A DNA stretch of 64,000 nucleotides. Source: RZYY01 sp036794825. GTDB lineage: Bacteria > Bacteroidota > Bacteroidia > Bacteroidales > 4484-276. Of the stretch, positions 33,793-42,856 are shown one piece after another (position 1 is the stretch's first letter; each line of letters opens with the position of its first letter). Position numbers and translations under genes: made by a program. Under the pieces are notes generated by a model. It did not search any database. It was not told where the DNA came from and was given only the letters and a program-made list of their open reading frames with translations. The stretch covers positions 62,001 to 126,000 of the forward strand of contig DAIRGA010000002.1 of NCBI GenBank assembly GCA_036794825.1, read 5' to 3'.

Positions 33793-34370
33793 TCAGGCTC
33801 ATTTTCTTCGATGGTAAACATTCCGCGCGGATTTCGCAGCGAATAGGATTTGAGGTTTTCATCAGCATCAAAGCCGTCGCCGTAAAGCACTCCATCCGGG
33901 GTTGTTCTTTTCACGAAGACGTTGGAATAGATTTTCTGCTGCTTTCGGTCCCAGATAATATGCTCGGTGTTAAGGGTTTCATTTTTATCAAAATTGTTGA
34001 TAACCACATCATTTTTCACCTCCATAATTCGTGTTTCTTCCCAGCTCACGCCATAGTCAGCGGTAAGAGTGGTTTTCACATTCATGGCTGAATCATAAAA
34101 ATGAAGTTCGAGACCTTCGGGGAACTCAAGGTGTGGTGCCTCCTCGAGGTAGCGGTTGAGCTTTGGAGTGACCAGTTTAACCACTAGTTTTCCCGAATCA
34201 CTGTATATCAGTTCGATATCCGAAGCTGTTTCGATCGGAGCATTTTCGTCAATGGTGAGGGAAGTAATGGTTTTCATGTCGTTTTTACATGAAAAGATCA
34301 TTGCTCCTGCAAAAACAAGAGCAATGATCCTTGCAAAATTTCCTGCGATATTTTTTTGGATTGCGTTCAC
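33789..34370 (-). CDS. lptC: LptC-like LPS export lipoprotein
   Basis: Bitopic or lipid-anchored periplasmic component of the Lpt bridge; about 193 residues. It has a hydrophobic N-terminus ending in a lipobox-like site (FAGAMIFSC) and one LptC domain: ELIYSDSGKLVVKLVTPKL, LELHFYDSAMNVKTTLTADY, and TEHIIWDRKQQKIYSNVFV. The GTG at 34370 (next residues NAIQKN) is chosen since an ATG at 34442 would overlap the TPR gene by 43 bases and precede the signal by 24 extra residues. Start uncertain. Its stop overlaps the CNNM gene start. Confidence 0.85.
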   Translation of the reverse strand: MNAIQKNIAGNFARIIALVFAGAMIFSCKNDMKTITSLTIDENAPIETASDIELIYSDSGKLVVKLVTPKLNRYLEEAPHLEFPEGLELHFYDSAMNVKTTLTADYGVSWEETRIMEVKNDVVINNFDKNETLNTEHIIWDRKQQKIYSNVFVKRTTPDGVLYGDGFDADENLKSYSLRNPRGMFTIEENEPE

Positions 34371-34399
34371 ATTGGCGAAAAGGTGCACGGGGGGTTTTG

Positions 34400-35788
34400 T
34401 TATTTTACGGCTCTTACCTTTGTTCGTTCGTTGATCCAGCATTCAACGGTGTAATCATCACCCTCTTTCAGGTCGTAAAAGAATATGGTTTCAGAACTCG
34501 GGAATTGCTGGGAATATGTAGAAATTCTGCCTTGTGCTATTTCTGCAACTTCAGGATCTACCTGCCTGGCGCGCGCATATTTGTCAACAGCAGCCCAGTA
34601 GGCTACTTTTTTGGTAAGGTCGTTATCTCCGCAATCATGAGCGCTGGAGGCATACATATCGCCAATCGAGATAAATACCTGACCATTATTGGGCTTAATT
34701 TCGAGTGATTGTAACGCAAATTTTCGCGCGGTTGGATAGTTTTTTAGCTGACGATAAACGTTGGATATCATAAAAAGGATATCAGCTTTCAGTATCTCAT
34801 TGTCAATTTTCAGGGCCTCTTCAAGATAAGGGAGACTTTCGGTGTACTTCTCTTTTTTGATCAGCATTTTGCCAATCATCAGGCTTGAATTCGGTGATGG
34901 CTCCAACTCATTCAGTTTAACTGAAGCATGAAAAAACAAATCTGAGTCGGTGCAGCCTTTGCTGTCGAGCATGGCTGTCATTTTTTTCAAAAGTTCGACA
35001 TCATTCGGGGTTTGGTCAAATTTTGTCTGGTATATACCGATCAGATCTTCGCAGGTGGCATATGGTTCGAATGAAACATCAATGCTGCCTTTTACATTTT
35101 GCCATGATGCCAGGGCTTCAGCGTCGTTTTTGCTGGCTTGTATGTTGAAATCCACAATTTGCATCAGTTGGTCATAAACCTCGACAACAGTAATTTTTTC
35201 CAACGAACCATCGTCAACCATTCGTGTGACAGAGCGAAAGTAGTAAGCCAGCACGAAGGATTCGGATTCGTTACCCTGTAATTCTACAGATCTTTTAAAG
35301 ATCGGGTAGGCCTGTTTGTAAGCATCCGGGCGATACTTGGCAAGATCAGACCCTTTACGTCCCAACACAAACCCTTCACGTCCAAAGCTTGCAATTCTCT
35401 GATCGTGAATCATCAAAAGCGTATCAACATATTTGTCCTTTGCTTCCTCTGATTTTTCTTTTTTCATGAAATATTCCATGATGGCAGCACCGTCAATGTA
35501 TGTGTTTTGAGAAGCTGCCGGACAATTTAGAAATACCCACCGCCAGGGAGTTAAGGCGTCGTAAACAGCCTTGCTGGTAAACCCGCTGGCCCGCCATTGT
35601 TTGTAAAACTCGCGGTAAAGTGATAGATTCATTACACAGGTAGCGCTGTCGCTTCCGTATTTGCCAGGGTCCTGCTGTAATAACAATTGCGCTGTAGAGG
35701 TTCTGATTCCGCTTTCAGCGCTAAGTGAAACCGAGAAGGTGAGAAGCAATAGTAAACCGATTGCTGAAGATTTGATTACTGATTTCAT
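34400..35788 (-). CDS. Exported TPR protein
   Basis: A 462-residue periplasmic protein with a signal peptide (about 1-24, SVSLSAES) and TPR repeats, clearest at residues about 310-385 (LMIGKMLIKKEKYTESLPYL, ISNVYRQLKNYPTARKFALQ, VFISIGDMYASSAHDCG). It is encoded between the beta-barrel protein and LptC-like genes, with all three close together, so it probably works in outer-membrane assembly. No specific function can be assigned. The N-terminal part (CVMNLSLYREFYKQWR) is typical of Bacteroidota proteins in this locus. Confidence 0.8.
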   Translation of the reverse strand: MKSVIKSSAIGLLLLLTFSVSLSAESGIRTSTAQLLLQQDPGKYGSDSATCVMNLSLYREFYKQWRASGFTSKAVYDALTPWRWVFLNCPAASQNTYIDGAAIMEYFMKKEKSEEAKDKYVDTLLMIHDQRIASFGREGFVLGRKGSDLAKYRPDAYKQAYPIFKRSVELQGNESESFVLAYYFRSVTRMVDDGSLEKITVVEVYDQLMQIVDFNIQASKNDAEALASWQNVKGSIDVSFEPYATCEDLIGIYQTKFDQTPNDVELLKKMTAMLDSKGCTDSDLFFHASVKLNELEPSPNSSLMIGKMLIKKEKYTESLPYLEEALKIDNEILKADILFMISNVYRQLKNYPTARKFALQSLEIKPNNGQVFISIGDMYASSAHDCGDNDLTKKVAYWAAVDKYARARQVDPEVAEIAQGRISTYSQQFPSSETIFFYDLKEGDDYTVECWINERTKVRAVK

Positions 35789-35843
35789 TGTATTGAAGTT
35801 TTTGTTGGTATTTGCTCGATTGATTGGATTTCAAAGAAACAGG

Positions 35844-37133
35844 TTAGTAATACTTACGCTTAACAAACCATCTTTCCCAAACCGACACGCCCAGATTGAT
35901 CTTTATGTAGTTGTTCTGATAGAGATTGTTTTCTGTTGTACCGTACTTTCCTATTTCAAATCCTAAGTTCAGTGTTGTTAAAGAACGAGGTAACGGGAAG
36001 CCAAATCCAAAACTGATACCAAAATCTTTAATATGTGTATCGCGCAAAAATAAATAGGTTTCGTGATACCTGAACCCGGCTCTGTATTTTACTTTTTTCC
36101 AGTATCCATCAATTGAGCGATCGCTTGGGAAATATTCGCCGCCAACGGAAACCTGAAATTCGTTTACCAATGAGTCCTGTACCCCGAATGCTTTGAATTT
36201 GCTCCAGTTTTGCCAGTCAACATCGGCGCCAATCATCCATTTTTGTTTGTTTTTCAACATGATACCCAAGCCATACTTTTCAGGGATCACTATATCGCCG
36301 CGTCTGAAATCATAGTCAATTGTGTCGCGAAATGATTCAATCCCGATGGCAGTGGAAAAGAAGGAGCGTACCAGGTACTTGCGTTCTGCCGAAATATTCT
36401 GTGAAGGGCCAAATATTCCGCCAACACCAAGCGTCATACCGTTGTTGAGCAGCTTTTGATATTGAAATCCAAAATCGAAATAGAGGTCGCCAACATCCAC
36501 ATGATTGTCAACGCGTGTGTTAATCAGGCCGATGGAGTCTGGAAAAAAGACAGCGGATGCTCTGACGGATTTACCAAACATGTAGGATGTCCTAAATCCG
36601 AGAGCAAGATTTTTGTGGAGTTGAAATGAAGTGCCAAGGAAAAACTCGTTGGCGCCGCCTGTACCTTCAAAATAGAATCCTGTTCGTCCGATATTCTCAA
36701 CAATTTCGTCATCAACCACTTTGTAGCCCACATTACTGTAAGGTGTCAGCCCAATGCTTGCTTTTATTCTTTTTGAAATCGGAAACCCGAACAAAAGATA
36801 ACCGAGAGTGGCAAAGTTGGTTTTTCTCGAAAGCTCATCGGAAGTAACATTGCCGAACATACTAACGATCCCGCCGTCAAAAACAAAGGAAAGAGTGTCA
36901 AGACCTGCGTTGGCTGCCGGATTGTAAGGATTTACGTGCTGTGGGCTGCTGATAGCATTCGCGATGCCCCCCATCGAGAAGTTGTAGGTTGATTTGCGTG
37001 GCGCCAGCTCGCCCATTCCGAAACGCGAGTAAGGCGAATTGATGTTGACCTGTGAATAGCCAACTACGGCCATGATCAAAAATGCTAAAAGAAGAATTAA
37101 ACGCTGATGTCCTTTCCTATTGCTTCCTGACAT
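35844..37133 (-). CDS. Outer-membrane beta-barrel protein
   Basis: A 429-residue outer-membrane protein: signal peptide (about 1-27, MAVVGYSQ), then INSPYSRFGMGELAPRKSTY, glycine/aromatic-rich alternating strands and a final strand near NYIKINLGVSVWERWFVKRK. The N-terminal PYSRFGMGE pattern with NPYNPAANAGL resembles FadL/PorV-like Bacteroidota barrels encoded next to coaX. Its first codons overlap the coaX end by 17 bases. Likely a transporter or assembly factor; ligand unknown. Confidence 0.8.
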   Translation of the reverse strand: MSGSNRKGHQRLILLLAFLIMAVVGYSQVNINSPYSRFGMGELAPRKSTYNFSMGGIANAISSPQHVNPYNPAANAGLDTLSFVFDGGIVSMFGNVTSDELSRKTNFATLGYLLFGFPISKRIKASIGLTPYSNVGYKVVDDEIVENIGRTGFYFEGTGGANEFFLGTSFQLHKNLALGFRTSYMFGKSVRASAVFFPDSIGLINTRVDNHVDVGDLYFDFGFQYQKLLNNGMTLGVGGIFGPSQNISAERKYLVRSFFSTAIGIESFRDTIDYDFRRGDIVIPEKYGLGIMLKNKQKWMIGADVDWQNWSKFKAFGVQDSLVNEFQVSVGGEYFPSDRSIDGYWKKVKYRAGFRYHETYLFLRDTHIKDFGISFGFGFPLPRSLTTLNLGFEIGKYGTTENNLYQNNYIKINLGVSVWERWFVKRKYY

Positions 37134-37881
37134 TAAAATCCAATATTACATTTAGGCCGGTAAGAACCAAATTTTCGGCTGCAAAGATGCGATTTTTTAG
37201 CCTTTCCTTAAAATAATTCATGTCGCCTCCCGAAAGAATTACCTGTAAATCATCATACAACCACTGGTATTTGTCAATTATTGCCTCAATTTCGGCTACC
37301 GAGCCAATTAAAACTCCTGACAAAATCGACGTTTCAGTAGTGCTGCCGATGATTTCAACATCTTCCAGAGGGCTTATTAACGGCAGCTTCCCGGTGAAAG
37401 TATGCAATGCTCTGAACCGCATGTTGATCCCTGGTGAAATCGAGCCCCCGTGGTATTGACCTTTAAAGTCAATAAAATCATAAGTGATGCAGGTCCCGGC
37501 GCCAATCACAAGGCAATTTTTTGCAGGAAAGAGAGATGCAGCCGCCACCACCATGGATAAACGATCTTTTCCGAGTGTTTCAGGAGTTTTGTAAAGATTG
37601 ATGATCGGGACTGGGGTAGTATGATCTAGCGAGATATGATGAAATTGCTTGCAGAGGTAAGCAACTACATCTTCAGGGATATCAATCACACTGGAAGTGA
37701 TAGCATTCGAAATTGCTATTCCAGACGAAAGTTCTTCCAGATGATGAAAAGTTAATACCGGAACCTTCATTAGTGCTGCCACTTTTCCATTATCGAAAAT
37801 GGCTGCTTTGGTAAGCGTGTTGCCAAAATCAATAATCAGCCTTGGGCCGGTAGTTCTGATATCTTCGCTATTGATACTCAT
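37117..37881 (-). CDS. coaX: Type III pantothenate kinase
   Basis: First enzyme of coenzyme A synthesis, phosphorylating pantothenate; 254 residues. ASKHA-fold motifs are present: the phosphate loop LIIDFGNTLTKAAIF, TLGKDRLSMVVAA with the catalytic Asp and Arg, VIGAGTCITYDFID, YHGGSISPGINMRFRALH, and the C-terminal VILSGGDMNYF. First gene of the minus-strand coaX/barrel/TPR/lptC/CNNM cluster and overlaps the next by 17 bases. It diverges from the tRNA-Phe gene. Confidence 0.93.
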   Translation of the reverse strand: MSINSEDIRTTGPRLIIDFGNTLTKAAIFDNGKVAALMKVPVLTFHHLEELSSGIAISNAITSSVIDIPEDVVAYLCKQFHHISLDHTTPVPIINLYKTPETLGKDRLSMVVAAASLFPAKNCLVIGAGTCITYDFIDFKGQYHGGSISPGINMRFRALHTFTGKLPLISPLEDVEIIGSTTETSILSGVLIGSVAEIEAIIDKYQWLYDDLQVILSGGDMNYFKERLKNRIFAAENLVLTGLNVILDFNVRKQ

Positions 37882-37981
37882 TTACAGTGATTTAAACATC
37901 AAATCGTTCACAAAAGTAATTTATACTTTTTTTAAATTAGGGGAAAACAAAAAAAAATTCACCGATAATTTAAAAAGAGGT

Positions 37982-37990
37982 TATTTTTGC
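37982..37990 (+). promoter_or_regulatory. -7 box of the tRNA-Phe promoter
   Basis: TATTTTTGC, 16 bases upstream of the mature tRNA 5' end. The AT-rich upstream stretch contains no obvious TTTG at the right spacing. Confidence 0.5.
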
Positions 37991-38006
37991 AGCCTCAACC
38001 CAACAA

Positions 38007-38079
<73 letters not shown>

Positions 38080-38081
38080 CA

Positions 38082-38117
38082 AAAAAGCCTGTAAACACTA
38101 CGTTTGCGGGCTTTTGT
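38082..38117 (+). terminator. Terminator after tRNA-Phe
   Basis: AAAAGCCTGTAAAC / GTTTGCGGGCTTTT hairpin with a 5-base loop and two mismatches, ending in a T-run. The following 38118-38402 stretch (about 285 bases) holds no gene I can support; it is the upstream region of the type IX cargo gene. Confidence 0.8.
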
Positions 38118-38402
38118 TTTTTCAGCCAGATTTATTTACAGACAAACCCCTACCACTTCGAAAACTAATCCCATCTCAAGTCTAAACCATCCTCTAACAA
38201 ATCAATTCTTGGATTTCAAGAAAGGAATGCTGTAAGCAAGAAATAATGATATTTTCATCAGATTTAATCGTAATCATCCGGTTACGAAATTTCACTCAAT
38301 TATTTAGCTGCTTTAAAAACTCCAACAAAAACATCATTTTTTGTGAAGAAATAATTTTACTTTTGAAAGCAAATCATTTTCCTCACTTAACCCTCAATTA
38401 CA

Positions 38403-39776
38403 ATGAAAAAGTTATTCTTTCTTCTCACCATTTCGGGGCTGATTCTGTTTGCAAACCAAACCAACGCCCAACAGGTTATCGCCACATCAGGCGGCTACTA
38501 CGAAAACGAAAACATCTCCCTTAGCTGGACTGTCGGGGAGCCGGTGATCGAAACCTTTACAGCCGGCGATGTGATTCTCACACAGGGATTCCAGCAGCCC
38601 TGGAGTTTCTACCTTCAGCAAATTCTGAACATTCCCATGGGCTGGAGTGGGATTTCGGGCTACATTGATCCATTAAATAAAGGTGTTGAAGGGATTTTTT
38701 CTCCCTGGGAAAACGACCTTATCATCCTTGCTTCGATGACCGGAATGTACTGGCCTGAAACCGGCATCAATACGATTGTCAACTGGGATTACCACACCGG
38801 CTATCAGGTGAAGGCGCTGAATGACTTTGATCTCACCCTAACCGGAACAAAAATTGCCGATCCCACGGTTTCGATACCTTCAGGCTGGAGCTTGCTGCCG
38901 GTGTTAGTGGCCTGCGAAACCCCGGTGGAGGAATTGTTTTCCGCTTTTCCTGACCTGATCATTGTAAAGCAGGTGGCAGGAGTAAATCTTTACTGGCCGG
39001 CCTATAACATCAACACCCTGGGAAATCTTATCCCCGGCAAAGCCTATTTTGTGGCAGCTTCCAGCGATGGACAAGCAACCTTTCCGGCTTGTGCAAAATC
39101 GAGGTACACGTCAACACCAGCAGCTAAACTGGTTAACAATACACCCTGGAACGACCTCAACCCAACTTCAGCCTCCCATGCGGTGGCATTTCCTGCTAAT
39201 GTTCTTACCGAATCCGGACTTTTACCAGGCGACGTAATCGGTGCTTTTTCTGACGACGATCTTTGCGCCGGACAGGTTGAAGTCACGCAACCAGGTGAAG
39301 GACTGGCTTTGGTTGCCTTTGGAAATGATGAAATTTCTTCTGAAAAGGATGGCTTTGATTACGGCGAAATATTCCAGTTTAAAGTTTTTCGGCCTTCCAC
39401 TGGCGAGGAGATGCTGCTGAAAGTGGATTTTGATCCGGCATTGCCAAACATGGCCAACTTTGCCCCCAACGGACTATCGGCAGTAAAAAGCCTGAAGCTG
39501 CAAGCGTTGGCTGTAAGTGAATTAGCAAACAACCAGATCAACATTTACCCAAATCCCTCAACCGGCATTTTCAATCTGACCATGAGCGTTTGGCCGGAAA
39601 AGACCCAAATCCAGTTGCTTGACGCGAGAGGTCAATCCATCAAAATCTATGAATTTGACAACAAGCCAAACGACCACTCGCAAACTTTTGACATTTCGCA
39701 GTTGCCAAAGGGGGTTTATTTTCTTAAGATCAATGGAGGTGGGCTGGCCGTGGTGAGGAAGATTGTCATGAACTAA
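38403..39776 (+). CDS. Secreted protein with type IX sorting domain
   Basis: A 457-residue exported protein: signal peptide (about 1-22, NQTNAQ) and a C-terminal type A sorting domain of about 75 residues (NQINIYPNPSTGIFNLTMSV near the start, QLPKGVYFLKI and RKIVMN at the end). The sorting domain directs secretion and surface attachment by the type IX system. The centre is beta-rich with two related segments (SGYIDPLNKGVEGIFSPW; AVAFPANVLTESGLLPGDVI) and no enzyme motif. Such proteins are often surface or adhesion factors. The gene lies directly upstream of hicBA and the DGR target, same strand; functional linkage is not shown. Confidence 0.88.
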   Translation: MKKLFFLLTISGLILFANQTNAQQVIATSGGYYENENISLSWTVGEPVIETFTAGDVILTQGFQQPWSFYLQQILNIPMGWSGISGYIDPLNKGVEGIFSPWENDLIILASMTGMYWPETGINTIVNWDYHTGYQVKALNDFDLTLTGTKIADPTVSIPSGWSLLPVLVACETPVEELFSAFPDLIIVKQVAGVNLYWPAYNINTLGNLIPGKAYFVAASSDGQATFPACAKSRYTSTPAAKLVNNTPWNDLNPTSASHAVAFPANVLTESGLLPGDVIGAFSDDDLCAGQVEVTQPGEGLALVAFGNDEISSEKDGFDYGEIFQFKVFRPSTGEEMLLKVDFDPALPNMANFAPNGLSAVKSLKLQALAVSELANNQINIYPNPSTGIFNLTMSVWPEKTQIQLLDARGQSIKIYEFDNKPNDHSQTFDISQLPKGVYFLKINGGGLAVVRKIVMN

Positions 39777-39812
39777 CTCACTGTGAATATTAATTTTGAT
39801 AAAGGACCAAAA

Positions 39813-40235
39813 ATGAAAATACTGAAGATCAGCATTTCCGAAAGTGATTTTGAAACTCTTGGTTTTAAAGCTGAAAACATGAGTTTTGAGGATTTGAGAT
39901 CAATCGTTGAACATCATTTAAGCGCTCAGGAAAATAGCCGCATCAGCGATGTATCGGTTGATTACGGCATAAAAGAGAAGAAAGCGGATGAATTGGCAAT
40001 TGAAAGGAGGGAGAATATCAGCAATTTAAAACCTCATAATATGAAACCACTAACATTCGAAATTGAACGTGATGGTAATGAATTTCACACCTGGTGCCCT
40101 GAATTGCCCGGTTGTCATACACACGGGAAAACAGTTAAGCAGGCTATCGAAAACCTGAAAGAAGCGGTGCAGCTTTACCTCGAAATTTTGATTGAAGAAG
40201 AAATTGCCTTGAAATCAATTGAATTGGCCTCATGA
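39813..40235 (+). CDS. hicB: HicB-family antitoxin with an N-terminal extension
   Basis: Antitoxin partner of HicA; about 140 residues from the ATG at 39813 (a GTG at 39783 adds ten). The HicB domain is the C-terminal half (about residues 76-130): PLTFEIERDGNEFHTWCPEL, PGCHTHGKTVKQAIENLKEA, VQLYLEIL. The N-terminal 70 residues (ISISESDFETLGFKAENMSF; SFEDLRSIVEHHL) look like a separate short helical domain, which typical HicB proteins lack. No C-terminal helix-turn-helix follows the HicB fold. Stop and hicA start overlap (ATGA). Together they form a type II toxin-antitoxin pair, in antitoxin-first order. Confidence 0.85.
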   Translation: MKILKISISESDFETLGFKAENMSFEDLRSIVEHHLSAQENSRISDVSVDYGIKEKKADELAIERRENISNLKPHNMKPLTFEIERDGNEFHTWCPELPGCHTHGKTVKQAIENLKEAVQLYLEILIEEEIALKSIELAS

Positions 40236-40414
40236 AACCAAGAGAATTGATTCAATTGCTCATGAGGCATGGCTTTGTTTTCGTCAGGCAAACAGGCGGA
40301 CATGCAATTTACAAGAAGCCAGGCAATAAGATCATCATCGTTCCTGTCCATAGTAAGGATATCCCAAAGGGAACTTTAATGAGCATTTTGAAAGATGCAG
40401 GCATTGATATATAG
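40232..40414 (+). CDS. hicA: HicA-family mRNA interferase toxin
   Basis: A 60-residue double-stranded-RNA-binding-fold toxin that cleaves mRNA. It shows the family pattern: KPRELIQLLMRHGFVFVRQT, the catalytic GGHAIYKKP with conserved His, IIVPVHSKDIPKGTLMSILK, and DAGID. All usual active-site residues are intact, so it is probably functional. Its ATG overlaps the hicB stop by four bases. The pair sits 40 bases upstream of the DGR target gene. Confidence 0.92.
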   Translation: MKPRELIQLLMRHGFVFVRQTGGHAIYKKPGNKIIIVPVHSKDIPKGTLMSILKDAGIDI

Positions 40415-40453
40415 AATTAACTCACATTTTAATAATCACAAAAACAAGTAATT

Positions 40454-42801
40454 ATGAAAAATTTTACTGTTCTCTTCACAGCAATCCTTATGAGCCTCAC
40501 CCTGCTGGCTCAGGCCCCGATGGGCATCAATTACCAAACCGTGATCCGTGATGGTGCCGGCGAAATCCTGCCCGACACGGAGCTAACCCTGCAAATGACC
40601 ATCCGCTCGGGCGCGCCCGATGGCGCGGTGGTCTATTCCGAAACCCACTCAGCAACCACCAACGCCTTCGGGCTGGTGAACCTGGTGATTGGCAGCGGCT
40701 CAGTGCAAAGCGGCGAGTTTGCTGCAATTGACTGGGGAGCTGATGCGCATTACCTCGAAACTGCCGTTGAATTCCCCGGCAGCAAATCGTTTCAGGTGCT
40801 GGGCGTTACGCAGTTTCTGAGCGTGCCATATGCGTTGCATTCAAAAACCACAGAAACCTTTACCGAAACAGACCCTGATTTCAATGCCTGGGACAGATCC
40901 ACCGGCATTGTGATTACCGAAGGCCAGATCATTGATTTACAAGAGTACCTCNNNNNNNNNNNNNNNNNNNNNNNNNNNNNNNNNNNNNNNNNNNNNNNNN
41001 NNNNNNNNNNNNNNNNNNNNNNNNNNNNNNNNNNNNNNNNNNNNNNNNNNNATCCACCGGCATTGTGATTACCGAAGGCCAGATCATTGATTTACAAGAG
41101 TACCTCACACAGGAGGTTGATCCTGACTTCAATGCCTGGGACAAATCCACCGGCATTGTGATTACCGAAGGCCAGATCATAGATTTGCAGGATTATCTTA
41201 CGCAGGAGTTTGACCCCGATTTCAACGCATGGGACAAATCCACCGGCATTGTGATTACCGAGGGGCAGATCATTGATCTGCAGGAGTACCTCACACAGGA
41301 GTTTGACCCGGAATTCAACGCCTGGGATAAATCCACCGGCATCGTGATTACCGAAGGCCAGATCATTGATCTGCAGGACTATCTTACCGTTGAAATGGAT
41401 GGCGACCCTGCAAACGAACTCCAAACTATTTCAAAAAGCGGACTCAATCTTACTTTGTCGCAAGGCGGCGGAATCGTTAGTGTGGCCGACAACGACAATA
41501 ATCCTTCCAACGAGTTGCAGAACATCACCCGTAGCGGATTGGATGTAACCCTCTCCCAGGGTGGCGGAACCATCAGCGTGGCCGACGATGACAACGACCC
41601 TGTGAACGAACTCCAAACCGTGAACGAGCAGGATTACCAGGTAACCCTTTCCCAGGGCGGCGGCTCCTTTATGACCGGCGTAAAATCCTATACCCAGGCT
41701 GAGATTGACGCCATGACGCCTTACAACGGCCTTACCGTGCACAACAGCACCACCAACTGCATCAACTACTACTACCTTAACAACTGGTTTGAAGCCTGTG
41801 GAACCTGCACCCCGCAGCCAACACAGGCTGTGGCCGGTAACGACCAAAGCTTTACCGATGAAACCACCCAGGCCAACCTTGCCGCCAACACCCCCGAATA
41901 CGGCACCGGCCTGTGGACTGTCGAAACCGGCGCCGGCGGTAGTTTTGACGATGCTACCAACCCTCAGGCCATTTTCACCGGTGAGCCCTGCACCGGTTAC
42001 ACCTTAGCGTGGACAATTACCAACACCTGCGGTTCCAGCGCCGACCAGGTGGATATCACCTTTTTTGCCACGCCTACAGCGGCCGATGCAGGGAACGATA
42101 CCATTGTTGGCGGCGGAGCTACCTCGCTGAACCTGTATGCCAACACGCCTGAAATGGGCGAAGGACTTTGGACGATCATAAGCGGTGAAGGTGGTATTTT
42201 GGCTGATGCCACAAATCCATCTTCTCTTTTTACTGGCAATACAGGCGAAACCTACACCCTCCAATGGGCTATAAATACAGAATGCGGTACATCCGCCGAT
42301 ACCATTTCCGTGATCTTTGCCAATATACAAATTGGCGAGCCTTACCAGGGCGGCATCATTGCCTACATCCTGCAGCCCGGCGACCCCGGCTATATTGATG
42401 GCGAAACCCATGGCATCATTGCCGCGGCAAGCGACCAAAGCGCCAGCGCCCAGTGGGGATGCTCCGGCACTTTAATCCCAGGCGCCGATGGCACGGCCCT
42501 GGGTACCGGCTACCAAAACACCCTCGACATTGTTGCAGGGTGCAGCACGGCAGGCATCGCAGCCCAAATTTGCAACGACCTCGAATTAAATGGTTATAGC
42601 GATTGGTACCTTCCCAGCAAAGACGAACTGAACAAATTGTACCTTAACAAAGCGGCAATTGGTGGTTTTGCTACCGACTACTATTGGAGCTCTTCGGAGT
42701 CCAGTAGCAACTACGCCTGGCTACAGTACTTCCTCACTGGCACCCAGGGCACCACCAGTAAGCACGGCTACAACCGCGTAGGGGCGGTCAGGGCTTTTTA
42801 A
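40454..42801 (+). CDS. DGR target: secreted repeat-stalk protein with variable Lcl/DUF1566 tip
   Basis: Exported adhesin-like protein, interrupted by an assembly gap (40952-41051). Parts in order: signal peptide (TLLAQAPMG); a Bacteroidota surface domain (GINYQTVIRDGAGEIL to LSVPYALHSK); 31-residue tandem repeats containing DPDFNAWDKSTGIVITEGQI; three related ANELQT/LSQGGG units (41401-41670); two Ig/PKD-like repeats around 41820-42310 (AGND, LWTVETGAG); and a C-terminal DUF1566/Lcl C-type-lectin-like domain (GYSDWYLPSKDELNKLY, YYWSSSES). The last 47 codons carry the DGR variable repeat and end at the stop, so diversified residues cover the tip. No type IX sorting domain remains. The two sides of the gap are in frame only if it holds 3m+2 bases. 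Probably one gene; the N placeholder breaks it. Confidence 0.87.
40866..41390 (+). repeat. 93-bp (31-residue) tandem repeats with assembly gap
   Basis: At least five copies, one before and four (first partial) after the N-run, of a 93-base unit. The unit encodes DPDFNAWDKSTGIVITEGQI plus IDLQEYLTQE. Copies are nearly identical, which explains the failed assembly. If the period is kept, the missing segment must be 38 + 93k bases: unit phase needs 38 bases, and each further copy adds 93. Confidence 0.95.
40952..41051. other. Assembly gap (100 Ns)
   Basis: Exactly 100 Ns, the standard placeholder for a gap of unknown size, inside the tandem-repeat stalk of the DGR target gene. Confidence 0.99.
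42659..42798 (+). repeat. DGR variable repeat (VR)
   Basis: A 140-base segment at the 3' end of the target gene, aligned without gaps to the template repeat at 43666-43805. There are 21 differences: 20 fall on template adenines (9 A to C, 6 A to G, 5 A to T), and one is template G to A near the 5' edge (codon GCC versus ACC). Non-adenine bases are otherwise unchanged. The conserved 3' end (CGCGTA-GGGCGGTCAGGG) is the likely initiation-of-mutagenic-homology site. Just downstream lies a short hairpin CCGC-GAA-GCGG (42833-42843), in the position where DGRs often carry a cruciform. Confidence 0.96.
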
Positions 42802-42803
42802 CC

Positions 42804-42843
42804 ATTTAACTATTTAACTATTTAGTACAACCCCGCGAAGCGG
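42804..42843 (+). repeat. Short repeats and hairpin downstream of the VR
   Basis: ATTTAACT occurs twice in tandem (42804-42819), followed by a partial third copy, then hairpin CCGC-GAA-GCGG at 42833-42843. Together they lie 5-45 bases 3' of the VR. Hairpins at this position assist retrohoming in studied DGRs; this stem is short, so the assignment is tentative. Confidence 0.45.
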
Positions 42844-42856
42844 AAAAAATTTTTTC

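Noticed and set aside
38403..39776. Second DGR target
   Set aside because: The type IX cargo gene ends in a sorting domain, and I see no segment similar to the template repeat.
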